A stretch of DNA of 6,839 nucleotides from Rhodobiaceae bacterium (GCA_002401305.2 NVSO02000068.1:1-6839), one strand, 5' to 3'; positions 1 to 6,167 are shown, counted from the stretch's first letter. Program-made: numbers and translations. Notes: generated by a model not told the origin, from the sequence alone.

Positions 1-3
1 AAG

Positions 4-28
4 GCAGGTCCTCCCTCCCGACACCTGC
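4..28. repeat. short inverted repeat at window edge
   Basis: GCAGGT (4-9) and ACCTGC (23-28) form a perfect 6-bp inverted repeat with a pyrimidine-rich 13-base loop. It lies upstream of the ribosome binding site of the small membrane peptide gene. No T-tract follows on the plus strand, so it is not a convincing terminator. It could be a leader hairpin or the tail of a feature that begins outside the window, or chance. Confidence 0.25.
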
Positions 29-63
29 GCTTCTGGCATTAACCTCAATCTTGGAGAAAAACG

Positions 64-243
64 ATGGCTGTTGTCACCAGAATGGACATTCCATCTACCA
101 CTGCTTCTACGGAAGCAAAGAAAATGACCTTCGCTGAGTCTGCAAAGACCTCATTTGCGAATGACCCGCTCGTTGTCGTTACGGCAGCCATCTTGGGTTT
201 GTATTTCGTAACGATGATTGCTAAGGCTGCAGGCGCTTTCTAA
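64..243 (+). CDS. small single-pass membrane protein (59 aa), function unknown
   Basis: This 59-codon gene runs from ATG 64 to TAA 241-243. A good Shine-Dalgarno (GGAG, 53-56) lies 7 bases before the ATG. About 34 polar residues rich in Thr, Ser, Ala and Lys come first. One hydrophobic helix follows at about residues 36-54 (P-L-V-V-V-T-A-A-I-L-G-L-Y-F-V-T-M-I), ending in a short A-G-A-F tail. It has no signal peptidase site, so it is probably a tail-anchored-like or single-span inner-membrane peptide. Alanine codons are mostly GCT/GCA, unlike the GCC/GCG-rich genes nearby, which may point to high expression. A terminator-like hairpin at 307 suggests its transcript ends there. I do not recognise the family. 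Gene reality is supported by the ribosome binding site, the TM pattern and the following terminator, but not by homology. Confidence 0.72.
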   Translation: MAVVTRMDIPSTTASTEAKKMTFAESAKTSFANDPLVVVTAAILGLYFVTMIAKAAGAF

Positions 244-306
244 AGAAAGCCCCTCACACTTGATCGACCCATGCGTACTTGTATTTTGGGGACGATCAGA
301 ATGATT

Positions 307-335
307 AGCGGCGGGGAAACCTGCCGCTTTGTCAT
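307..335 (+). terminator. rho-independent terminator-like hairpin after the 59-aa gene
   Basis: A 9-bp stem pairs 307-315 (AGCGGCGGG) with 320-328 (CCTGCCGCT), including one G-U pair, and is closed by a GAAA loop (316-319). A short, interrupted T-rich tail follows (TTTGTCATTTCT). It lies 63 bases after the stop of the small membrane gene and before the next gene. The stem is strong; the weak T-tract limits confidence. Confidence 0.6.
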
Positions 336-438
336 TTCTACCGCCCCTTTATTCGTGCCTTGGGCAGCGTGCCGTCAAACTGTTGCACTGATGGCTTAGG
401 CCCTAACAAGCTGCAGTTTTAATGAGGCTGAAACGACT

Positions 439-443
439 GAGGG
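439..443 (+). promoter_or_regulatory. ribosome binding site that decides the TTG start at 450
   Basis: GAGGG lies 6 bases before the TTG at 450. An in-frame TGA at 438-440 leaves TTG 450 as the earliest possible start. The spacing and purine content support TTG as the real initiator. Confidence 0.5.
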
Positions 444-449
444 CACGCA

Positions 450-755
450 TTGGGCAAATCACTCTCCCTGATCATCGGCTGGATACTTTTTGTATCTGGA
501 CTGATTTTAACGCCCCTGCCGCCGCCTTTTGCCTTTGGGCTCTTTTTGCTGATGCCCGGCCTTGCCCTGCTCATCGTGCACTCATCTTATATGCGCCGCA
601 GGGCACGCTCTTTGCGACAAAAGTATTCCACTGTAGACCGGGTTGTTCTGGCGTTAGAAGCGCGGGCGCCTAAGCAGATGGGCCGCGTTCTAAAACTCAC
701 ACGCCCCCCTATGGCGGAACCTCGAGCGCATCCCTCCAAAGAAATCGCCAAATAA
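450..755 (+). CDS. small two-helix membrane protein, PGPGW-like
   Basis: This 101-residue protein has two hydrophobic segments, at about residues 5-22 (L-I-I-G-W-I-L-F-V-S-G-L-I-L) and 27-44 (F-A-F-G-L-F-L-L-M-P-G-L-A-L-L). A strongly basic stretch (M-R-R-R-A-R-S-L-R-Q-K, 48-58) and a polar C-terminal tail follow. The order helix - L-x-P-L-P turn - helix - basic segment matches the architecture of the 'putative transmembrane protein (PGPGW)' family. Here the signature turn reads P-L-P-P-P-F instead of P-L-P-G-P-G, so the assignment is by architecture. The positive-inside rule puts the basic region in the cytoplasm. The family's biochemical role is unknown. The start is TTG with GAGGG 6 bases upstream. 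The overlapping frame beginning at 422 lacks a recognisable pattern and was not chosen. The next gene is on the same strand about 117 bases away. Confidence 0.68.
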   Translation: MGKSLSLIIGWILFVSGLILTPLPPPFAFGLFLLMPGLALLIVHSSYMRRRARSLRQKYSTVDRVVLALEARAPKQMGRVLKLTRPPMAEPRAHPSKEIAK

Positions 756-813
756 GGTACGGGGCTGGCTCCGCTGCAACCAAGGCTTCACCCTAGCCTG
801 TCGTATGCGTGCT

Positions 814-841
814 TTTGCAAGACTTGCGCTGAACGTATTTA
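814..841 (+). promoter_or_regulatory. possible sigma70-type promoter for the MBL hydrolase gene
   Basis: TTTGCA (814-819) and TATTTA (836-841) are separated by 16 bases and lie about 30 bases before the ATG at 873. Both boxes are imperfect, so this is a weak prediction. Confidence 0.25.
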
Positions 842-862
842 TGGTCAAGGATCGCAAAAAGT

Positions 863-867
863 GAGGA
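863..867 (+). promoter_or_regulatory. ribosome binding site selecting ATG 873 over GTG 861
   Basis: GAGGA at 863-867 sits 5 bases before ATG 873. The frame is also open from a GTG at 861, but that codon abuts the Shine-Dalgarno and has only an A-rich stretch before it. ATG 873 is therefore the better start, giving 296 rather than 300 residues. Confidence 0.65.
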
Positions 868-872
868 CCGAC

Positions 873-1763
873 ATGGCTGCAATTCCCTTTATTCGTGACG
901 TCAACATTACCCACGGGGTGGTCGAAGACCTGAGCCCGCTTATCCGCCGGGTAACGGCTAATAATCCGGGTGGATTTACGTTCACCGGAACCGGCACCTA
1001 TATTATTGGCCGGGGCAACGTGGCCGTTATTGATCCGGGCCCCCTGCTCGACGATCACCTGAAGGCCATTGAGACAGCGCTTGAGGGGGAAACCATCACG
1101 CATATTCTCATTACTCATACCCATAGCGACCACTCTCCAGCGGCCAAACCGCTCAAGGAGAGCAGTGGCGCGCGAACTTATGGGTACGGGCCACACGGGG
1201 GAGAGCGTGCCGGCGAGCGTGATGAAGGCGCTGATTGGGACTTTAAACCCGATGTGGTGCTGAAACATGGGGACATTATTGTGGGCGATGGTTGGAGCGT
1301 GGAATGTGTCTTTACGCCGGGCCATACGTCGAACCACATGTGTTTTGCGTTGCGTGAAGAAAAAGCGCTCTTTACCGGCGACCACGTGATGGGCTGGTCC
1401 ACGTCCATCGTGAGCCCGCCGGATGGGCACATGAAAACCTATATGGATTCTCTGGCTCTTTTGCTGGAACGCGATGATGAGATTTATTGGCCCACTCACG
1501 GGGCGCCGATCCACGACACAAAGACCTTTGTGCAAGCTTTCATTGATCACCGTGAAAATCGGGAAGTGCAAATTGGCGAGCAACTCCGCGCCGGGCGAAA
1601 CCAGATTAAAGATATGGTGCCGGTGATGTATGCAGATATCGACAAGCGGCTCTATCCGGCTGCGGCACGCTCTGTCTTTGCCCATATGATCCACATGCTG
1701 GAAACGGGCCGGGTGCAGTGCGACGGCGAACCGACAATCAATAGCGTTTATAATTTGGTATAG
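873..1763 (+). CDS. MBL-fold metallo-hydrolase with C-terminal winged-helix domain (LACTB2-like)
   Basis: A 296-residue metallo-beta-lactamase-fold hydrolase. Numbered from Met 873, the metal-binding motif H-T-H-S-D-H is at residues 82-87. A third-motif histidine is in T-P-G-H-T (His151), the bridging Asp in T-G-D-H (Asp170) and the final His in P-T-H-G (His209), so the dinuclear metal ligand set is complete. A C-terminal segment at about 226-281, from H-R-x-x-R through M-Y-A-D and A-A-x-S-V-x-A-H to G-R-V, matches the winged helix associated with LACTB2-type MBL proteins. Relatives include nucleases and thioester or ester hydrolases, so the substrate is open. No signal peptide is seen; it is probably cytosolic. 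The gene ends before a strong bidirectional terminator. It converges on a DUF1499/acyl-CoA synthetase unit, so a thioesterase role is conceivable but only a guess. Confidence 0.92.
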   Translation: MAAIPFIRDVNITHGVVEDLSPLIRRVTANNPGGFTFTGTGTYIIGRGNVAVIDPGPLLDDHLKAIETALEGETITHILITHTHSDHSPAAKPLKESSGARTYGYGPHGGERAGERDEGADWDFKPDVVLKHGDIIVGDGWSVECVFTPGHTSNHMCFALREEKALFTGDHVMGWSTSIVSPPDGHMKTYMDSLALLLERDDEIYWPTHGAPIHDTKTFVQAFIDHRENREVQIGEQLRAGRNQIKDMVPVMYADIDKRLYPAAARSVFAHMIHMLETGRVQCDGEPTINSVYNLV

Positions 1764-1810
1764 CGCTCATCTCGCCCCACCCGCCATGCGGAAGAACATT
1801 TATCTAAATA

Positions 1811-1839
1811 AAAAGGGGCAGCTTGACGCTGCCCCTTTT
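1811..1839. terminator. bidirectional rho-independent terminator between convergent genes
   Basis: A perfect 12-bp stem pairs AAAAGGGGCAGC (1811-1822) with GCTGCCCCTTTT (1828-1839) around a TTGAC loop. The T-run at 1836-1839 serves the plus-strand MBL gene ending at 1763. On the minus strand the A-rich bases at 1808-1814 become a T-tract serving the DUF1499 gene ending at 1871. One hairpin can thus end both convergent transcripts. Confidence 0.9.
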
Positions 1840-1870
1840 GAATTTGTATCGCTTGGACGAAGAGAGCCGA

Positions 1871-2614
1871 TTAGCCTTCTTTCGCCAGAGCCTCTGCCAA
1901 GGCAGCCAGATAGGCTTTGATGCGTCTTGCATTCGCACCCATGTCTGACATGCCCACGCGAGAAGCTGAGCGCACATCAACCATTGCTTTGCCGTCTACG
2001 TCTGCCACTCGAATGACAATGTCATCGGTGAAGCCCAAGACCAAGGTTGTTGCACTTGCTTCAATCAAGCCCAACTCTGGTGTGACCGCAACGAGGGCCC
2101 ACCCTTGTGCTCGTACTGTCGCCAAAGCCACTTCAAACACTTGACCGGGCAAACGATCAACGAAGAGGCCGCCCAATTCTGGATAGCCAGCTTGTTGTAG
2201 TTCGCCAACTTCAGCCGTGCGTTCGAGGGAATTAAATTTCCCATTGCCGCGTGCTGCAACAATCGCCACAAACTCTGGCGGGTTCGCCAAATCAGTTGAG
2301 ATGTCATGGATGAAAGGCGAGGTACGTCCTGCGTCCACGGCGATGACAATCGGTAGTGCAACCACAAGAGCCATGACCATCGAGGCAAGCCCGAAGCCCA
2401 AACCAGGGCTCTTATTGATTGTGGTTTTTACAATACCAACCAACGTTACCAAAACGGACAGCAAACCAGTGCCCCCCGCCGCTGCCATGCCATAAACTGC
2501 CAATTGGAAGTCCATCACACCCAGACGGTGACCCATGATGGCCAAGATAGCCACAACGATGGCTAAAAGGGCTAAGCGAAAACCAAGTCGCAAAATGCCT
2601 GATCGTTTTTCCAT
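1871..2614 (-). CDS. DUF1499 domain membrane protein
   Basis: As annotated from the first in-frame ATG (2614) this is 247 residues. Three hydrophobic helices lie at about 10-28, 38-62 and 74-93. A C-terminal DUF1499 domain (about 98-247) begins with the characteristic H-D-I-S-T-D-L-A-N-P-P-E-F stretch. It continues through E-A-S-A-T-T, F-T-D-D-I-V-I-R-V and D-V-R-S-A-S-R-V-G-M-S-D-M-G-A-N-A-R-R-I, all typical of the family. DUF1499 proteins have no established enzymatic role that I can state. Topology suggests membrane anchoring with a C-terminal soluble domain. It lies downstream of, and in the same orientation as, the acyl-CoA synthetase, and ends 32 bases from the shared terminator, so it is probably co-transcribed. 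The start at 2614 is doubtful: no good Shine-Dalgarno precedes it, and the reading frame stays open upstream to 2731 with protein-like composition (see the 2615-2735 entry). The true protein may be about 40 residues longer. Confidence 0.88.
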   Translation of the reverse strand: MEKRSGILRLGFRLALLAIVVAILAIMGHRLGVMDFQLAVYGMAAAGGTGLLSVLVTLVGIVKTTINKSPGLGFGLASMVMALVVALPIVIAVDAGRTSPFIHDISTDLANPPEFVAIVAARGNGKFNSLERTAEVGELQQAGYPELGGLFVDRLPGQVFEVALATVRAQGWALVAVTPELGLIEASATTLVLGFTDDIVIRVADVDGKAMVDVRSASRVGMSDMGANARRIKAYLAALAEALAKEG

Positions 2615-2735
2615 ACTCGAACTTTCTTGTTGATCGCCAGAAGCTTGCGCTTCGTTTTCAGATTGCGAAGGAGATGCGGACGCATCTCCCTTCGCTGATG
2701 AGTTTTGTCCCTCACCGTCAGACTGACCTTTTCAT
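2615..2735 (-). other. probable N-terminal extension of the DUF1499 gene, out of frame with its likely ATG
   Basis: Read on the minus strand in the DUF1499 frame, 39 codons (2731 to 2615) contain no stop and no ATG, GTG, TTG or CTG. They encode 11 Ser, 6 Gln, 5 Ala, 5 Gly, 4 Glu, 3 Asp, 2 Lys, 2 Asn and 1 Pro, with no aliphatic, aromatic or Cys residue. This reads as a disordered hydrophilic segment. The frame begins right after the synthetase TGA (2734-2732). An ATG at 2735-2733 overlaps that stop as ATGA, but continues in the wrong frame and stops after five codons. Removing or skipping one A from the AAAA run (2732-2729) would join ATG 2735 to this segment and give a protein of 287 residues. 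Possible explanations are a sequencing indel, a real frameshift mutation or +1 frameshifting. Confidence 0.6.
2665..2695. repeat. near-perfect palindrome / hairpin between synthetase and DUF1499
   Basis: GCGAAGGAGATGCG (2665-2678) and CGCATCTCCCTTCGC (2681-2695) are complementary over 14 bases, with one extra base bulged in the right arm. As a hairpin this gives about 13 bp around a 4-base loop. Neither strand has an adjacent T-run of terminator quality (plus strand: TGATGAGTTTTG, with the T's set back). It falls inside the predicted N-terminal coding extension of DUF1499. It could be an intercistronic RNA-stability or processing hairpin, a weak terminator, or a palindromic insertion carried in frame. 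Confidence 0.6.
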
Positions 2736-4372
2736 TCGGCAGCACTAGCAGTTGGTAGAACGTAATCTTTGAATTGCTCGCGCAAAGCCCGCTTCAAAAT
2801 TTTGCCTGTTGCATTGTGCGGAATTTCATCCACGAAGACAACATCATCAGGTGTCCACCATTTTGCGATTTTACCTTCGAGGTAGCTCAGCAAATCTTCT
2901 TTGGTCGGGTTTTTTCCTTCCGCGGCCACACAAATCAAGAGTGGGCGTTCGTCCCACTTAGGGTGCACGATACCGATGACGGCGGCTTCTGCCACATCAG
3001 GGTGACCCACTGCGGTGTTTTCCAATTCGATGGAAGAAATCCACTCTCCGCCCGATTTGATCACGTCTTTTGCACGGTCGGTGATTTGCATGTAGCCGTT
3101 CTCGTCGATGGTGGCAACGTCGCCTGTATCGAACCAGCCGTCGGCATCCAAGATGTTACCGCCTTCGCTTTTAAGGTAGGAACCCGCGACCGCTGGGCCT
3201 TTCACCAATAAGGGACCGAATGCTTTACCATCCCATGGCAATTCAACGCCGTCATCATCGGTGATTTTCATCTCAACGGTGTAGACAGCGCGGCCTTGCT
3301 TAACTTTAACGTCCAATAGTTGCTCTGTCGTGAGGTCTTCCATGCCCGCTTTGAGCGCGCCAAGCGTACCCATCGGTGACATTTCAGTCATGCCCCAGGC
3401 GTGAATAACTTCGGCGCCATATTCGCGCTCGAAGGTTTCGATCATTGTGCGCGGTGCTGCTGATCCGCCGATGATCACTTTATTGAGCGCTGGTAATTTC
3501 GCGCCGGTTTTTTGCAAGTGCTGAAGCAGCATCAACCAAACCGTTGGCACGGCTGCTGTGGTTGTGATTTTTTCGTTGTCGAGCAATTCGTAAATGCTCT
3601 CGCCGTCCATTTTCGAACCTGGCATTACCAATTTTGCGCCAGCCATGGGTGCTGAGAAGGCCAGTGCCCATGCGTTGGCATGGAACATTGGCACGACTGG
3701 CAACACAACGTCGACAGAGCGCAAGCCCATCACATCAGCTGAACCGCCGATGAGCGCGTGCAAGACGTTGGAGCGGTGAGAATAGAGAACGCCCTTCGGG
3801 TTGCCTGTTGTGCCGGATGTGTAGCAGAGGCCGCACGCATCGTTTTCATCGATCGTGGCCCACTTGTAGTCGCCCGATTCAGCTTCAACAATTTCTTCGT
3901 AACAATGCACATTCTTCAGAGTGGTCTCAGGCATATGTGCCCGATCCGTCATGATGATGTAACCTTTGACGGTTTTCAGTTGATCCGCCACAGCTTCCAA
4001 CACGGGCACGAAAGTCAGGTCCACCAAGATGAACTGGTCTTCGGCGTGATTGGCGATGTAGACCAATTGCTCCGCAAACAAGCGCGGGTTGAGCGTGTGA
4101 CAGACAGCGCCCATGCCCATGATGCCGTACCAAGCTTCGAGGTGACGGTGGGTGTTCCACGCCATGGTGGCAATGATGTCACCCTGTTTGGCACCGATTT
4201 TTTCGAGCGCCTGAGCAACTTTACGAGCCCGGAGATGAATTTCTTTGTAGTTGGTGGTGTGAAATGGCCCCTCAACGGTCCGTGTTACCACTTCGCGTTC
4301 GCCGTGAAAGCGCGCCGCGTGATCAATAATCGTGGTGACCGATAGTGGCCAGTCTTGCATTAGACCCTTCAT
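2732..4372 (-). CDS. AMP-forming acyl-CoA synthetase (fatty-acid/short-medium-chain acyl-CoA ligase, AlkK/DmdB-like)
   Basis: A 546-residue ANL-superfamily enzyme, the usual length for an acyl-CoA ligase. It adenylates a carboxylic acid with ATP and transfers the acyl group to CoA. The phosphate-binding loop [11 protein letters not shown] is at 184-194 and the W-G-M-T-E-M-S-P motif at 326-333. G-W-F-D-T-G-D lies at 412-418, the hinge [13 protein letters not shown] at 432-444, and the C-terminal catalytic lysine in A-T-G-K-I-L-K-R is Lys524. All core motifs are intact, so it should be active. The opening (M-Q-D-W-P-L, then D-H-A-A-R-F-H-G) resembles AlkK-type medium-chain and DmdB-type methylmercaptopropionate ligases; chain length cannot be read from sequence by eye. 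It is soluble, with no signal peptide. The start ATG has GGAGGG 7 bases upstream. DUF1499 follows on the same strand and an amidase is divergent upstream. Confidence 0.95.
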   Translation of the reverse strand: MKGLMQDWPLSVTTIIDHAARFHGEREVVTRTVEGPFHTTNYKEIHLRARKVAQALEKIGAKQGDIIATMAWNTHRHLEAWYGIMGMGAVCHTLNPRLFAEQLVYIANHAEDQFILVDLTFVPVLEAVADQLKTVKGYIIMTDRAHMPETTLKNVHCYEEIVEAESGDYKWATIDENDACGLCYTSGTTGNPKGVLYSHRSNVLHALIGGSADVMGLRSVDVVLPVVPMFHANAWALAFSAPMAGAKLVMPGSKMDGESIYELLDNEKITTTAAVPTVWLMLLQHLQKTGAKLPALNKVIIGGSAAPRTMIETFEREYGAEVIHAWGMTEMSPMGTLGALKAGMEDLTTEQLLDVKVKQGRAVYTVEMKITDDDGVELPWDGKAFGPLLVKGPAVAGSYLKSEGGNILDADGWFDTGDVATIDENGYMQITDRAKDVIKSGGEWISSIELENTAVGHPDVAEAAVIGIVHPKWDERPLLICVAAEGKNPTKEDLLSYLEGKIAKWWTPDDVVFVDEIPHNATGKILKRALREQFKDYVLPTASAAE

Positions 4373-4379
4373 GGGTAGT

Positions 4380-4385
4380 CCCTCC
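4380..4385 (-). promoter_or_regulatory. ribosome binding site of the acyl-CoA synthetase
   Basis: On the minus strand GGAGGG lies 7 bases before the ATG at 4372. This near-consensus site fixes the start at the first Met of M-K-G-L-M rather than the second. Confidence 0.8.
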
Positions 4386-4400
4386 GGATGATATTACTTT

Positions 4401-4415
4401 GTCATATGAAATGAC
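4401..4415. promoter_or_regulatory. operator-like palindrome in the synthetase leader
   Basis: GTCAT (4401-4405) and ATGAC (4411-4415) form a perfect 5-bp inverted repeat with a 5-base spacer, 29 bases before the synthetase ATG. It would lie in the 5' leader if the promoter at 4457-4485 is right, where a bound repressor could block elongation. Which regulator family might bind it is not evident. Confidence 0.35.
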
Positions 4416-4456
4416 CTCAGCGTCTGTGCGCGGGTTCATCTCTTTTCCCTAGGGCG

Positions 4457-4485
4457 ATCTTAGTGAAAAGAATCAAATGGAACAA
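4457..4485 (-). promoter_or_regulatory. probable sigma70-type promoter of the synthetase-DUF1499 unit
   Basis: On the minus strand a -35-like TTGTTC (4485-4480) and a -10-like TAAGAT (4462-4457) are separated by 17 bases. Transcription would start near 4450, giving a leader of about 78 bases that carries the palindrome at 4401-4415 and the ribosome binding site. The prediction is by pattern only. No equally good plus-strand promoter was found for the divergent amidase in 4373-4597. Confidence 0.4.
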
Positions 4486-4586
4486 TGCGTAGCCCCCGTA
4501 CTTTTTCCTGAATCTTTTGGTTTTCCCACAATTTGCGGTCAAAAACCCGTGCATCTTGCCGAGGCGCGGTGTCTAGTAGTCCAAAA

Positions 4587-4591
4587 GGGAG
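4587..4591 (+). promoter_or_regulatory. ribosome binding site that decides the TTG start of the amidase
   Basis: GGGAG lies 6 bases before TTG 4598. A TAG stop in frame at 4577-4579 rules out a longer product, so TTG 4598 with this site is the natural start. Confidence 0.7.
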
Positions 4592-4597
4592 AAGAAA

Positions 4598-6058
4598 TTG
4601 TCAGATTACCATCTTAGAAGTGCCCGCGATCTACTTGCAGGCCTGCGATCGGGTGACATAAGCGCGTGCGATCTATTGGCTCATTACAAAGCCCGCGTGG
4701 AAAATCTCAACCCAGCAATCAACGCGATTATTGCAACAGATTTCCCTGCCGCAGAGAAACGCGCGGCCCAAGCCGATGCTGCTTTAGCGCGGGGCGAGAA
4801 TTGGGGACCTTTACACGGTCTGCCCATGACGATTAAAGATGCGATCGAAGTGGCAGGGCTGCCTTGCACTGGGGGGGCGGTTTTTTGGAAGGACCATGTG
4901 CCAACCAAACATGCCGTTGCTGTGCAGCGCCTTGTGGACGCCGGAGCGATCATTTTTGGCAAGACCAATGTGCCTTTCCTCTCTAGCGACATTCAAAGCT
5001 ACAATGATGTGTATGGCACGACGAACAATCCGTGGGACCCGACCCGTACGTGCGGTGGGTCATCTGGCGGCGCTGCGGCAGCGGTTGCAGCAGGCCTCAC
5101 ACCGATGGAGCTTGGCTCTGATATTGGCGGCTCTATTCGCTCACCTGCCCATTTCTGCGGTGTTTATGGACACAAACCGACTTATGGCATTGTGCCGAAA
5201 GTGGGACACATGCCGCCTGCACCCGGCGACCTTCGCGAAAGTGACCTTTCTGTCATGGGACCGTTGGGACGCACAGCGGGTGATCTAGCGATGGAGCTTG
5301 ACCTTGTTGCTGGCGCGCACGGGCTTAACGCTAAGGGGTGGCAATTATCGCTTCCTGAAGCGCGCACAAAGGACCCGAAAAAATTGCGTGTGGCGGTTTG
5401 GTATGATGATCCCTATTGCGAGATAGATAAGGCCTCCCTCACGGAGTTGAACAAGGCGGCGCAAGCACTCAAAGACGCGGGCGCGCAGGTGGATGAAAAT
5501 GCGCGGCCTGACTTTACGTTAGCCGAAATTTCCGAGCTCTATTTCATGTTGCTCCATGCAACCACGGGGGCTGGCATGCCGCCTAAAGTGGTTGATAGGT
5601 GGAAACAGACGGCGGAAGCGGCTGCACCCGATGACAAATCGCACGGGGCACTGCAAGCACGCGGCGGCACGTTGAGCTTGGGCCAAGCGCCTGTGTGGTG
5701 GGAAAAGCGCGAAGTTATTCGTGCCAAATGGGAAACATTCTTCCAGTCCTATGATGTTGTGCTCGCCCCTGTGGTGATGATCCCGGCGTTTAAACACGAC
5801 CATGAACCGAGCTGGGAGAAGCGCTCGCTGACGGTGAACGGCAAAGAACGTTCCTACATGGATATTCTCATCTGGGCGGGCCCGGCTGTGGTTTCCTATT
5901 TGCCCGCCACGTCTGCACCGGTCGGCCTTACGCCTGAGGGACTGCCTGTGAATGTGCAAATCATTGGACCGCATTTAGAAGATTATACGACGATTGCTGT
6001 GGCTGAAATGTTGGAGAAAGAACTCGGTGGGATCAAAACACCTCCCGACTTTGGATAG
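4598..6058 (+). CDS. amidase-signature family amidase
   Basis: A 486-residue amidase-signature hydrolase that cleaves a C-N amide bond to a carboxylate and ammonia or an amine. The Ser-cisSer-Lys triad is complete. Lys80 is in L-P-M-T-I-K-D, cis-Ser155 in the G-G-S-S-G-G block (153-158) and nucleophile Ser179 in G-S-D-I-G-G-S-I-R (173-181). The spacings of 75 and 24 residues equal those of FAAH. The C-terminal part carries A-T-S-A-P-V-G and L-P-V-N-V-Q-I-I-G-P, as usual in the family. No GatB or GatC partner is in the window, so it is more likely a catabolic amidase than the GatA subunit of tRNA amidotransferase. It has no signal peptide and is probably cytosolic. It uses a TTG start with a good ribosome binding site. 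A class III aminotransferase follows on the same strand after 121 bases with no clear terminator between, so the two may be one nitrogen-catabolic unit. The substrate is unknown. Confidence 0.94.
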   Translation: MSDYHLRSARDLLAGLRSGDISACDLLAHYKARVENLNPAINAIIATDFPAAEKRAAQADAALARGENWGPLHGLPMTIKDAIEVAGLPCTGGAVFWKDHVPTKHAVAVQRLVDAGAIIFGKTNVPFLSSDIQSYNDVYGTTNNPWDPTRTCGGSSGGAAAAVAAGLTPMELGSDIGGSIRSPAHFCGVYGHKPTYGIVPKVGHMPPAPGDLRESDLSVMGPLGRTAGDLAMELDLVAGAHGLNAKGWQLSLPEARTKDPKKLRVAVWYDDPYCEIDKASLTELNKAAQALKDAGAQVDENARPDFTLAEISELYFMLLHATTGAGMPPKVVDRWKQTAEAAAPDDKSHGALQARGGTLSLGQAPVWWEKREVIRAKWETFFQSYDVVLAPVVMIPAFKHDHEPSWEKRSLTVNGKERSYMDILIWAGPAVVSYLPATSAPVGLTPEGLPVNVQIIGPHLEDYTTIAVAEMLEKELGGIKTPPDFG

Positions 6059-6080
6059 ACCTTCAAAAGGCCTTGTAGGT

Positions 6081-6129
6081 GAGCGCATGTGCAAAATTTT
6101 CACCATATTGAAAATCACGCCTTGCGCTC
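6081..6129. repeat. nested inverted repeats in the amidase-aminotransferase gap
   Basis: An outer 7-bp perfect inverted repeat pairs GAGCGCA (6081-6087) with TGCGCTC (6123-6129). It encloses an inner 6-bp repeat, ATTTTC (6096-6101) with GAAAAT (6110-6115), around an 8-base loop. GTG (6089-6091) and CAC (6116-6118) can add three more pairs. The RNA could form one long interrupted hairpin of about 16 bp. It has no trailing T-tract, although TTTTT occurs further on at 6163-6167. It may be an mRNA-processing or regulatory leader structure, or the inner repeat may be an operator. Confidence 0.4.
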
Positions 6130-6167
6130 CCTGCCCGGCTTTGCCACATCTACCCCACTGAATTTTT

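Noticed and set aside
64..243. Small peptide as a light-harvesting polypeptide or cytochrome oxidase subunit IV
   Set aside because: It lacks the His-containing LH core motif and the short G-F-containing N-terminal pattern of alphaproteobacterial subunit IV; only size and one TM helix agree.
394..411. Palindrome TTAGG-C-CCTAA upstream of the PGPGW-like gene
   Set aside because: Only 5 bp per arm and a single copy in the window; no promoter alignment to make it an operator.
861..872. GTG start at 861 for the MBL hydrolase
   Set aside because: The GTG overlaps the Shine-Dalgarno serving ATG 873, and the four extra residues add no family feature.
690..1694. 334-codon open frame on the minus strand opposite the MBL hydrolase gene
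   Set aside because: It is antisense to a gene with a complete metal-binding motif set, shows no domain or TM pattern, and is His/Arg-rich as expected of a shadow frame.
2732..2734. Stop-codon readthrough or selenocysteine at the synthetase TGA, giving a synthetase-DUF1499 fusion
   Set aside because: The two frames are indeed in register, but the synthetase is already full length. An overlapping ATGA start explains the open frame more simply, and no selenocysteine element is evident.
3758..4345. 195-codon plus-strand open frame opposite the acyl-CoA synthetase
   Set aside because: The minus-strand gene has every ANL motif intact; this frame has no recognisable feature and is a mirror frame.
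5519..5974. 151-codon minus-strand frame opposite the amidase
   Set aside because: Shadow of the amidase, whose catalytic triad and spacing are complete; no supporting ribosome binding site or domain.
6059..6080. Terminator after the amidase (CCTT-CAA-AAGG)
   Set aside because: Only a 4-bp stem with a 3-base loop and no T-tract; too weak to call.
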